Shown here piece by piece: positions 39,560-46,603 of a DNA stretch of 48,679 nucleotides. The DNA is taken from IMG/VR virus record IMGVR_UViG_3300032116_000322, positions 1 to 48,679 of that record; one strand, 5' to 3'. A program made the position numbers and the translations under genes. How positions within the stretch are numbered: position 1 is the first letter of the stretch; each line of letters begins with the position of its first letter. The notes under the pieces were generated by a model. That model was not told where the DNA came from. It was given only the letters and a program-made list of their open reading frames with translations, and did not search any database. The DNA comes from a virus.

Positions 39560-40432
39560 ATGAGCCAAAATCTAACGGATGATTATCAACAAAGTAATAA
39601 AGAGGTTGTAGATAGTATTAAACAAGCCTACGAAACCCAAAAACTAAAAGAGCACAATTTTCCAACTGAAGTTATAGAATTACCTTCACGGGGTTTAATT
39701 TATAGTAAGGATAACCCCCTATCATCAGGTAAGGTGGAATTAAAATATATGACTGCAAAGGAAGAGGATATTTTAACTACCCAATCTTACATCAAAGATG
39801 GTTCGGTGTTGGATAAGCTATTCCAATCGCTTATTGTATCAAATGGTAATGGTGAGCCTATTAAGTATGTTGATTTATCAGTAGGTGATAAAAACGCAAT
39901 TATGATTGCAAGCCGCATCTTAGGTTATGGTAAAGATTATGAGGTTGAGATTACCGACCCATTTACAAATAAAAAACAAAAAGAGAGTATTGATTTAACT
40001 CAATTTGAAAATAAACCATACGATGGTTCGGCTCAGGTGGAATTAAACAAAAACGAATTTGAGTTTGAATTACCCGCTTCAAAACGCAAGATTACTTTTA
40101 TGGCAATGACAGAATCAAAGGAACGAAAAGTAAAATATGATTTGGAAGAATTAAAAAGGGTTAATAAAAAATTGAAGGATGATGTTTCACGAGAACTGAC
40201 TACAAGATTAAAAACAATAATTCTTTCAGTTGACGGGGAATACAACCAACAAAAAATAAATCACTTTGTAGACAATGAGTTATTTGCAAGAGATTCAAAG
40301 GAGCTAAGAAAATATATAAATGAGGTTACACCTGATATAAACTTGATGTATGAGTTTATTTCCGATGAAACCGGGGAGAGGAGGGAAATCAGTCTACCTA
40401 TGGATGTTTCCTTTTTTTGGCCATCAACCTGA
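39560..40432 (+). CDS. Baseplate hub/tail assembly chaperone (gp26/gp51-like)
   Basis: A 290-residue protein. FPTEVIELPSRGLIYSKDNPLSSGKVELKYMTAKEEDILTTQSYIKDGSVLDKLFQSLI is the hallmark of the T4 baseplate protein family that includes gp26 and gp51. GDKNAIMIASRILGYGKDYEVEITDP and EFELPASKRKITFMAMT are also typical. It ends ISLPMDVSFFWP. The last ~30 bases overlap a second frame encoding a typical tail-chaperone segment just upstream of the tape measure, and a T7 run (40412-40418) lies in the overlap. It probably helps assemble the hub or the tape measure. Confidence 0.75.
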   Translation: MSQNLTDDYQQSNKEVVDSIKQAYETQKLKEHNFPTEVIELPSRGLIYSKDNPLSSGKVELKYMTAKEEDILTTQSYIKDGSVLDKLFQSLIVSNGNGEPIKYVDLSVGDKNAIMIASRILGYGKDYEVEITDPFTNKKQKESIDLTQFENKPYDGSAQVELNKNEFEFELPASKRKITFMAMTESKERKVKYDLEELKRVNKKLKDDVSRELTTRLKTIILSVDGEYNQQKINHFVDNELFARDSKELRKYINEVTPDINLMYEFISDETGERREISLPMDVSFFWPST

Positions 40433-40631
40433 GTATAGAAAGTTATTACATTCCCAAATCTTTGATTTAATATATCACGGCAATGGTGGATTCACCTGGT
40501 CTGATGTGTATAATATGCCTGTGTGGATGAGAACTTTTTACATAACCAAAATTATTGAGTTTAAGAATGAGGAAAAAAAGGCACATGATAAAGAGGCTGC
40601 AAGAATAAAATCGCAAACAAGAAAAAGATAG
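40404..40631 (+). CDS. Overlapping tail assembly chaperone segment
   Basis: A 75-residue frame if read from the ATG at 40404, whose nearest Shine-Dalgarno (AGGAGGG, 40379-40385) is 18 bases away, too far for efficient initiation. The sequence (YRKLLHSQIFDLIYHG, GGFTWSDVYNMPVWMRTFYITKII) is typical of the second chaperone reading frame next to tape-measure genes, in a frame +1 (equivalently -2) relative to the gene it overlaps. It could be expressed by frameshifting at the TTTTTTT of 40412-40418, giving a fusion of about 356 residues, or by coupled initiation. An open frame also extends back to an ATG at 40350. Confidence 0.65.
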   Translation: MFPFFGHQPEYRKLLHSQIFDLIYHGNGGFTWSDVYNMPVWMRTFYITKIIEFKNEEKKAHDKEAARIKSQTRKR

Positions 40632-40637
40632 TATGAG

Positions 40638-40670
40638 ATACCCAATAGGAATATTGGGTATTTCTATATT
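40638..40670 (+). terminator. Intrinsic terminator after the chaperone gene
   Basis: ATACCCAATA (40638-40647) and TATTGGGTAT (40652-40661) form a perfect 10-bp stem with loop GGAA, followed by TTCTATATTT. It occupies what would otherwise be read as the first codons of the next open frame. Confidence 0.8.
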
Positions 40671-40674
40671 TATA
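40667..40674 (+). promoter_or_regulatory. Putative late promoter element TATTTATA (site 17)
   Basis: Present as TATATTTATA immediately after the terminator and 21 bases before the ATG at 40696, with TTAGGGA between them. Confidence 0.55.
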
Positions 40675-40695
40675 TTATATCAATTAGGGATAACT

Positions 40696-40926
40696 ATGAA
40701 AATAAAAGTATCTAAACTTAGAGAAGTGTTTAAAACACAGGGATTAAGTGAAAATATTGTAACCGATTTTATTAAATTTCTTATTAGAAAGAAAAAAGAG
40801 CGGGAATTAGAAAAAATAACAAATGATACCGAATATCAGGCTATTCTAAAAAAATATAATATTAAACCAGTAGATTGGGATAAAAATTTTACTTTAGATG
40901 ATTTACCCGCTTTTAGAAAAAAATAA
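40696..40926 (+). CDS. Small helical protein upstream of the tape measure
   Basis: A 76-residue protein. The frame is open from an ATG at 40633, but that stretch is a terminator plus a promoter-like octamer, so I choose the ATG at 40696 with AGGGA (40685-40689) before it. The product is basic and helical (KIKVSKLREVFKTQGLSENIVTDFIKFLIRKKKERELEKI), then YQAILKKYNIKPVDWDKNFTLDDLPAF. Its short size and position directly before the tape measure suggest a tail assembly helper. No family recognised. Confidence 0.6.
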   Translation: MKIKVSKLREVFKTQGLSENIVTDFIKFLIRKKKERELEKITNDTEYQAILKKYNIKPVDWDKNFTLDDLPAFRKK

Positions 40927-40939
40927 AAAGTGTTCATAA

Positions 40940-43120
40940 ATGGCTAATAAAGATACTCAAAACCGAATAGATGCATTAGTAACTGAAGAAAAACTTCAGA
41001 ACAATATTGCAGATGTATTGACATCCAAACTTAACTTACGAACAAAAGAAGGTAAAATTGCAAAAGAATTAGCAGCTGATTTGAAATCTCAAACGGGTGT
41101 TGAAAACAAATTAGAAAAAATTCTTGAAAAAAAGCAAGAATTATTAGAAGGTGGGCTAAAATTATCTAAAAATAAAGCACAGTTATTATTAAAAGAATTA
41201 GAAACCGCTGAAGAACTTTTAAAAATAGAAAAAAAACGCGCTGATAAAACTGCTGAAATAAAAGAGTTACTAGATGGTACAAAAGACAGTCTTTTAGAAA
41301 GTCTTGGATTATCCAAAGAAATGTTTAAAAATGGAGTAATGTTTGGTCTCGGAATGCTTGCAGCTAAAAAAGGTGCTGAAATGCTTACAGCGGCATTTGA
41401 TTCAACAGTTGGTCAAGCTAAAGAAATGTATAAAACTTTTGGAGCGAGTGTAAAAGAATCCGCGAGAATTGGTATGGAAGTTGGAAAAGCAAGTTTTTCT
41501 ATGACCGGGCTTATTTATGGTGGTGAAGCTGTGGCTCAATCCGCCAGCGATATAGCAAATTATTTCAATAGTACGGCCACAATTTCATCTGATACATTAA
41601 AAAATGTTACTGAATTAAGTGCTTTAATGGGAGATGGTGCGGGTGCTGTAAGGATGAATACTATATTAAAATCTGTTGATGATAAAGCCATAGATATAAC
41701 AGATAATATAAAAGATATTGCTACTAAATCGGGAGTTACCGCCGCATCTGTATTTAAAGAAATGGATAAGCAAGCCGGAAAATTACTTGGTAAATCTGAA
41801 AAAGAAATTGAGATAATAGCAAAACAAACAGCTGCAATGGTAAAACTTGGTGTTACTAAAGAAAATTTGGCGACTGTTTCTGAAAGTGTATTGGATATAG
41901 AAAATAGTATTGCTGCTCAAAATAAAGCAAGATTGTTTGGGGTTGAGATGAATAGTCAAGCAATAAGAGATGCAGCTGTGGCGTATCAATATGGTGGTGG
42001 AAGTGCTGAAGATTTTGCTAAAGCAATAGCAGAGCAAGTTGGTTCTGCTGAAGAGTTTGGTAAAATGGCACCTGGAATTCAAAAAATATATGCAAATCAA
42101 ATAGGTATGACAACCGATGAAATTACCGACATGCTTCTTAAACAAGAAGAATTAACAAAAAATACCGAAAAATATGGTAAAGATGGTGCTAAAACGGTCG
42201 CCAAAATAAAAGAAGGTTTTGGCGGAGCTAAATCAGCGATACTTGCCTCACTACCAGCTCTTGCACAATCAACAACATTTTTGAAAAATATGGGAATGGA
42301 TACATCAAAATTAGGTGGGCTTTTTTCAAAATTAAACCCCGGTAATTTATTCAAAGGAATGCCAACACCTGATTTTAATTTTAAAGGTAAATCGGGAGCG
42401 GCACCACCAACACCCACACCAACACCAGCAGATACGGGGCCGGCTAAGGCTATGGGTGGTATTAACGCAACAAGTTTACTAAAAGGTGCTGCAGCAATGT
42501 TAGTTATGGCAGCCGCATTATTTGTATTTGCAAAAGCATTACAAGAATTTAATACAGTAGAACCTGAATCTCTATTAAAAGCAGCTGGAGCTTTATTAAT
42601 TTTGGGTGCTGCTTTATATGGTCTTAGTGTTTTACTAGCACCATTAGCAGCTAGTGGTATTTTATATATGGTGGCTGCTGGTATGATGGCAATGGGAGCC
42701 GCTGTATTTTTAGTTGGGGCTGGTATGAAATTATTTTCAGAAGGAGTGGCAACTTTAGGTGGTGCATTGCCAAATATGGTAAAACCATTAATGCAATTAT
42801 CACAAATAAACTTTTTACCAATATTAGGATTGGCAGCAGCTTTGGGTGTATTAGCAGTAGCTTTATTAGCAGTTTCCGTAGCTGGTTTAATGGCATTACC
42901 TATATTAGCTGGTATTGGTTTAATAGCGGGAGGCTTTGGTTTATTGGGTGGTGGTGAGGATGATGGCGGTTCAACAGACAGAACTGGTGAGTTGATTGAT
43001 GAAATAAAAGGATTAAGAGCAGATATTAAATCTCAACCAATCAATGTTGTCTTAAATGGTAAAATTGTTGGTGAAATAAACAAAGGTTCTCGTGCAATTA
43101 ATAGTTATGTAAACAAGTAA
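40940..43120 (+). CDS. Tape measure protein
   Basis: A 726-residue protein. The N-terminal ~130 residues are charged coiled coil. The middle is long Ala/Gly-rich helix (SARIGMEVGKASFSM; AVAYQYGGGSAEDFAKAIAEQ). A Pro/Thr linker (APPTPTPTPADTGP) is followed by a strongly hydrophobic run of several membrane-like helices (LLKGAAAMLVMAAALFVFAKAL through LAGIGLIAGGFGLLGGG), and a short tail ends LNGKIVGEINKGS. This is the usual layout of myovirus tape measures, which set tail length and may help DNA cross the inner membrane. T4 gp29 is 590 residues. The gene order (chaperone frames, then this gene, then baseplate) supports the call. Confidence 0.85.
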   Translation: MANKDTQNRIDALVTEEKLQNNIADVLTSKLNLRTKEGKIAKELAADLKSQTGVENKLEKILEKKQELLEGGLKLSKNKAQLLLKELETAEELLKIEKKRADKTAEIKELLDGTKDSLLESLGLSKEMFKNGVMFGLGMLAAKKGAEMLTAAFDSTVGQAKEMYKTFGASVKESARIGMEVGKASFSMTGLIYGGEAVAQSASDIANYFNSTATISSDTLKNVTELSALMGDGAGAVRMNTILKSVDDKAIDITDNIKDIATKSGVTAASVFKEMDKQAGKLLGKSEKEIEIIAKQTAAMVKLGVTKENLATVSESVLDIENSIAAQNKARLFGVEMNSQAIRDAAVAYQYGGGSAEDFAKAIAEQVGSAEEFGKMAPGIQKIYANQIGMTTDEITDMLLKQEELTKNTEKYGKDGAKTVAKIKEGFGGAKSAILASLPALAQSTTFLKNMGMDTSKLGGLFSKLNPGNLFKGMPTPDFNFKGKSGAAPPTPTPTPADTGPAKAMGGINATSLLKGAAAMLVMAAALFVFAKALQEFNTVEPESLLKAAGALLILGAALYGLSVLLAPLAASGILYMVAAGMMAMGAAVFLVGAGMKLFSEGVATLGGALPNMVKPLMQLSQINFLPILGLAAALGVLAVALLAVSVAGLMALPILAGIGLIAGGFGLLGGGEDDGGSTDRTGELIDEIKGLRADIKSQPINVVLNGKIVGEINKGSRAINSYVNK

Positions 43121-43133
43121 TTGGGGATGAATA

Positions 43134-46100
43134 ATGGCATTAACTGAATTAAAATCAGATTTATCAAAGTTTAGAAGGCCTATTGAAAGACCTATAATAG
43201 AGAACCAGTCGGTTGAAATAAATCGTAAGAGTAATCTTACACCCATTTCTAACTTATCAGCTGGAATAACATCTCCAGCTCCTTTGAAAGAAACGCCTAC
43301 AAAAAGTGTAGTAACACCAAAACCATTTGATACTACTGAAAAGTTTAAAGGCCAAACAACTCCAAATAACTTTGAGTTTTCTCCTGAATTTACAACCCCA
43401 AAATTAAGTAATGTTGATTTCTTTCCAAACACCAATGCAGATGGGTTTTCGGCCCGAATGAGAGAATCTCGTTTTAATTTTTCATCGTTGAGTTCACCAA
43501 CTCCAATGACATTGGAAGGAAAGTTTTTGGGAGAGACTGACCCAAATAGATTAAGTTTAGAATCTAAATTTTTAGGTCAAACAACACCAACTCCAGTAGA
43601 TAATACTGAAAAGTTTAAAGGGCAGACAACGCCAAATGAGGTAGATGATACTGAAAAGTTTAAAGGACAAACAACCCCAACTAACTTTGCATTTACACCA
43701 CAATTTACAGCTACAACTCCAACTAACTTTACATTTACACCACAATTTACAACACCAAATTTAAGTAATGTAGATTTTATACCAAATATAGATGCGAAAG
43801 GGTTTACTTCCAAAATAAAACAAGTTCCATCTCAGTTTGTTGATATTAATCGTGACCAAAGTATTTTTACGGAAAGAACTCTTAATTCAAAATTGGGATT
43901 AGTAAACTTTTTTCCAAATGATGACGGGGTAGGTTTTACTAAAAACTTTGTTGATAAAACAAAATCACAATTTACAGGTATTAGTGGAGAAACATTTACA
44001 TCTCCCAAAGTAACCTTTGGTGGTGATTTTGGACTTTCATTTTTGCCAGGAAATAAAATAAAATTAGAAGGCTCTGCTGCAAAGTATTATAGTACAGGTA
44101 ATCAAAAGTGGCAGCCTGGCGGTAAACGATACGAAGATAACTATGTGAGTATTGGTGATTTATTAATAAGAGAAAACTCACCATCATACTTAACGAAAAT
44201 ATATGGTCAATTTAATTTACAAGATGATTCTTTTAACCCATACCCCTTATTTTTCAGACAACCTTTTATTTTAAGGGGAATACAAAGAAAAAACAAAAAA
44301 GAACCTCAAAAGTGGGGATTTGAGACTCCTATAAATTCTATTGCAGGAATTGATTTAATTAGAGGTGGTGTATTAGCATCTACCGAAAGAGCGTTGGTGG
44401 ATGTTGCGAGAATAAGTAAATTTTTACTATCACCAAAAGGATTGGTTTGGTCTGTAATGCAGCTTGGTATGCAGAGAACAAATACATATAATAAGTTTTG
44501 GTCTCCTGAAAAATTATTAAAAACTGTGGCTCTTCAACATACTGGTTTACGGAGTAAACGACATGGTATTGATGGCATACCTTTTAGTAGTGTTGACCCG
44601 ATAACCTATAAGATACCAATTTTGGGTGGATTTAAAACTAAATTAGAACTTTTCAGAAAAAACCCCGAGCTTTTTTCCGCTTTGGGCACCGGATTTAAAT
44701 CAATTATATTTTTAGGACAAGATGGTGGTCCTGAAAGTATATATGGTGTTGGTAGATCGGTAACTCGTACATCAACCAATACATTTAGTAATTCTGAAAA
44801 AACATATGGAGATAATGAGGCTGATTATGTTCAAAAATATAACCCATTTTTTAAAAGTGTTAAAAAACTTCCAATACCAAAACCAAAAAGTAAATTAGCA
44901 AAACTTGGACTTAAAGTTGCCCAAGCTGCTGCTCGGGAGGAGGGTATAAAAATTGAAAAAATACCTCAAAAAGTTTCAATACCATTAAATCCAAACAAAG
45001 ACTTTGAAAATACTTACGGAAAAGAGTTTGGTCTTATTGCGTATAATCTTGGGGGCAGTTTAAAGACATCTGAAGATTTAAAAAAGCTTGGGCTTTTAAA
45101 TGAAATAATTAACTTTAATTATTCTTCTCAACAAATAGATAATTTTGGAAAAAGTTGGTTTGAAAACAAAGATGGTAATACAAATACACATTTTAAACAA
45201 AATTATTCATCAATTCTAAATCAAGAAGGTAACATTATCGAGTTTGGTTTTGATAATATCAATAAAGGTACAAATACATACGGGATATCAGTTCCAATCA
45301 ACGATGATGAATTATTAAAATTTGGGGTTACATCTCAAAAAGATACTTATGGTAAATATAATGACTCTAACTCATTTGAAGATACATACGGAAAATCAGT
45401 TCCAATCAACGATGATGAATTATTAAACTTTGGATTAAGTGCAAAATCGTATGATGAGGGTAAAACTCCTGCATCTGGATATGAGCAAATGTGGGAAGGT
45501 GATAATTACGCATCTAATAAATTAAAAGTAGTTGGTGGTGAGGAAATTTTAAATTATAATCAAATACGAGAATTTGCCAATGATGCATCAATAACCAAAA
45601 CATCTTTCAATGATTTTAGGTCTAAATACAATCAAACCCCAAAAACCGGAACTAAAATAACAAAATTAAAAGATAAAATAACGGGATATAGTCCCAACTA
45701 TTATACTGAAAAAAATATAGAGAGAAGAGTAGGACTTGGTAATTATGATAATTCAATTGGCCAAGAGCAAGAGGGTGGGGATTATCCCGACCTTATAAAA
45801 CTTTCATTTACAACTGATGGGGTGGGAACAATACAATTCAGAGGAACTGTTAATTCAATAAGCGAAACATTTACACCCAATTGGACAGAAATTAAATATA
45901 GTGGAAGAGCCGAAAACGCATACTTGTATGATACATTTGGTAGAGAATTAAACTTTGGATTTAGAGTTTACGCATATTCTGTGAGCGAACTTAAACCAAT
46001 GTGGGTAAGATTGGAAAAATTGGGGAAAATGACAATGCCCACCTATGTAAGTTCTGGTTATCGTGGAAATATAACAAAGTTCACATTAGGAACTATGTAT

Positions 46101-46292
46101 AAGAATTTTCCTGCACTAATTTCATCCTTACAATACGCAGTTCCTGATGAATTTACTTGGGAGATTGGATTAAATGAAGGTTCTAAAGGTAATGAACTCC
46201 CAATGGGTGTAGATGTTACAATTGGATTAAAGTTATTAGGTAAAAAGCTACACTCAACAGAAAATACACCAATATACGATTACATACAATAA
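43134..46292 (+). CDS. Large repeat-rich baseplate/tail-tube-initiator-like protein
   Basis: A 1052-residue protein. The first ~240 residues are low-complexity repeats of TEKFKGQTTP, F.FTPQFTTP and LSNVDF.PN units. A central region (SKFLLSPKGLVWSVMQLGMQRTNTYN) follows, then a second repeat pair (TYGKSVPINDDELL.FG). The last ~190 residues are a beta domain (FRGTVNSISETFTPNWTEIKYSGRAENAYLYDTFGRELNFGFRVYAYSVSELKPMWVRL) that resembles baseplate/tube-initiator proteins of myoviruses. It lies between tape measure and gp53-like genes, where T4-type phages keep baseplate proteins. A long disordered N-terminus is unusual for a baseplate part. Exact T4 counterpart (gp48 or gp54) undecided. Confidence 0.6.
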   Translation: MALTELKSDLSKFRRPIERPIIENQSVEINRKSNLTPISNLSAGITSPAPLKETPTKSVVTPKPFDTTEKFKGQTTPNNFEFSPEFTTPKLSNVDFFPNTNADGFSARMRESRFNFSSLSSPTPMTLEGKFLGETDPNRLSLESKFLGQTTPTPVDNTEKFKGQTTPNEVDDTEKFKGQTTPTNFAFTPQFTATTPTNFTFTPQFTTPNLSNVDFIPNIDAKGFTSKIKQVPSQFVDINRDQSIFTERTLNSKLGLVNFFPNDDGVGFTKNFVDKTKSQFTGISGETFTSPKVTFGGDFGLSFLPGNKIKLEGSAAKYYSTGNQKWQPGGKRYEDNYVSIGDLLIRENSPSYLTKIYGQFNLQDDSFNPYPLFFRQPFILRGIQRKNKKEPQKWGFETPINSIAGIDLIRGGVLASTERALVDVARISKFLLSPKGLVWSVMQLGMQRTNTYNKFWSPEKLLKTVALQHTGLRSKRHGIDGIPFSSVDPITYKIPILGGFKTKLELFRKNPELFSALGTGFKSIIFLGQDGGPESIYGVGRSVTRTSTNTFSNSEKTYGDNEADYVQKYNPFFKSVKKLPIPKPKSKLAKLGLKVAQAAAREEGIKIEKIPQKVSIPLNPNKDFENTYGKEFGLIAYNLGGSLKTSEDLKKLGLLNEIINFNYSSQQIDNFGKSWFENKDGNTNTHFKQNYSSILNQEGNIIEFGFDNINKGTNTYGISVPINDDELLKFGVTSQKDTYGKYNDSNSFEDTYGKSVPINDDELLNFGLSAKSYDEGKTPASGYEQMWEGDNYASNKLKVVGGEEILNYNQIREFANDASITKTSFNDFRSKYNQTPKTGTKITKLKDKITGYSPNYYTEKNIERRVGLGNYDNSIGQEQEGGDYPDLIKLSFTTDGVGTIQFRGTVNSISETFTPNWTEIKYSGRAENAYLYDTFGRELNFGFRVYAYSVSELKPMWVRLEKLGKMTMPTYVSSGYRGNITKFTLGTMYKNFPALISSLQYAVPDEFTWEIGLNEGSKGNELPMGVDVTIGLKLLGKKLHSTENTPIYDYIQ
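43335..43810 (+). repeat. KFKGQTTP / FTPQFTTP repeats in the baseplate gene
   Basis: GAAAAGTTTAAAGG.CA.AC recurs three times, with related AAATTTTTAGGTCAAACAAC and ACATTTACACCACAATTTAC copies between them. Two longer units end in LSNVDF.PN..A.GF. The DNA copies are close enough to allow recombination. Confidence 0.75.
45276..45431 (+). repeat. Direct repeat encoding TYG.SVPINDDELL
   Basis: About 50 bases at 45276 recur at 45382 with only a few changes (the core TCAGTTCCAATCAACGATGA is identical). The spacing is 106 bases. Confidence 0.75.
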
Positions 46293-46301
46293 ACCAACAC
46301 T

Positions 46302-46601
46302 ATGAACAGATACAATACACCAAATAGATTATCAACCGATAGTGGGAAAAAATACTATCCAACTTTTAGATATCCAACGATAGTAGAAAAAACAACCGAT
46401 GTATATATTATAGGTTCTTTTTCAGATAGATTAGATAATTTGGCATACGCATATTATAAAGACCCAACCTTATGGTGGATAATCGCAGAGGCAAACAATA
46501 TCGGAAAAGGAGACCTGTTAGTGCCTGTGGGGAAACAAATAAGAATACCAACTGAAATAACATCTATCATAGAAGAATATAGTGTATTAAATAATTTATA
46601 G
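46302..46601 (+). CDS. 53: Baseplate wedge protein (gp53-like, LysM-type)
   Basis: A 99-residue protein. YYPTFRYPTIVEKTTDVYIIGSFSDRLDNLAYAYYKDPTLWWIIAEANNIGKGDLLVPVGKQIRIP is the gp53/LysM-like pattern of contractile baseplates: the DRLDNLA helix, WWIIAEANN, then a P-x-G-x-x-IRIP ending. T4 gp53 is longer (196), so this may be a minimal version. It joins wedges around the hub. It starts nine bases after the repeat-rich protein and ends two bases before the hub gene. Confidence 0.78.
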   Translation: MNRYNTPNRLSTDSGKKYYPTFRYPTIVEKTTDVYIIGSFSDRLDNLAYAYYKDPTLWWIIAEANNIGKGDLLVPVGKQIRIPTEITSIIEEYSVLNNL

Positions 46602-46603
46602 TT

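Noticed and set aside
40350-40403. Upstream ATG (40350) for the second chaperone frame
   Set aside because: The 18 codons before 40404 read as a basic Gly-rich stretch lying wholly within the coding sequence of the first frame, without a ribosome site before it.
40696-40750. Head-targeting peptide on the small gene before the tape measure
   Set aside because: The start KIKVSKLREVF looks similar, but there is no N-E junction at residue 20-22 and the gene lies among tail genes.
41783-42417. Reverse-strand open frames opposite the tape measure
   Set aside because: Composition (Cys/Phe/Tyr/Ser-rich) is that of an antisense shadow, with no ribosome site, and the + strand frame is continuous and well supported.
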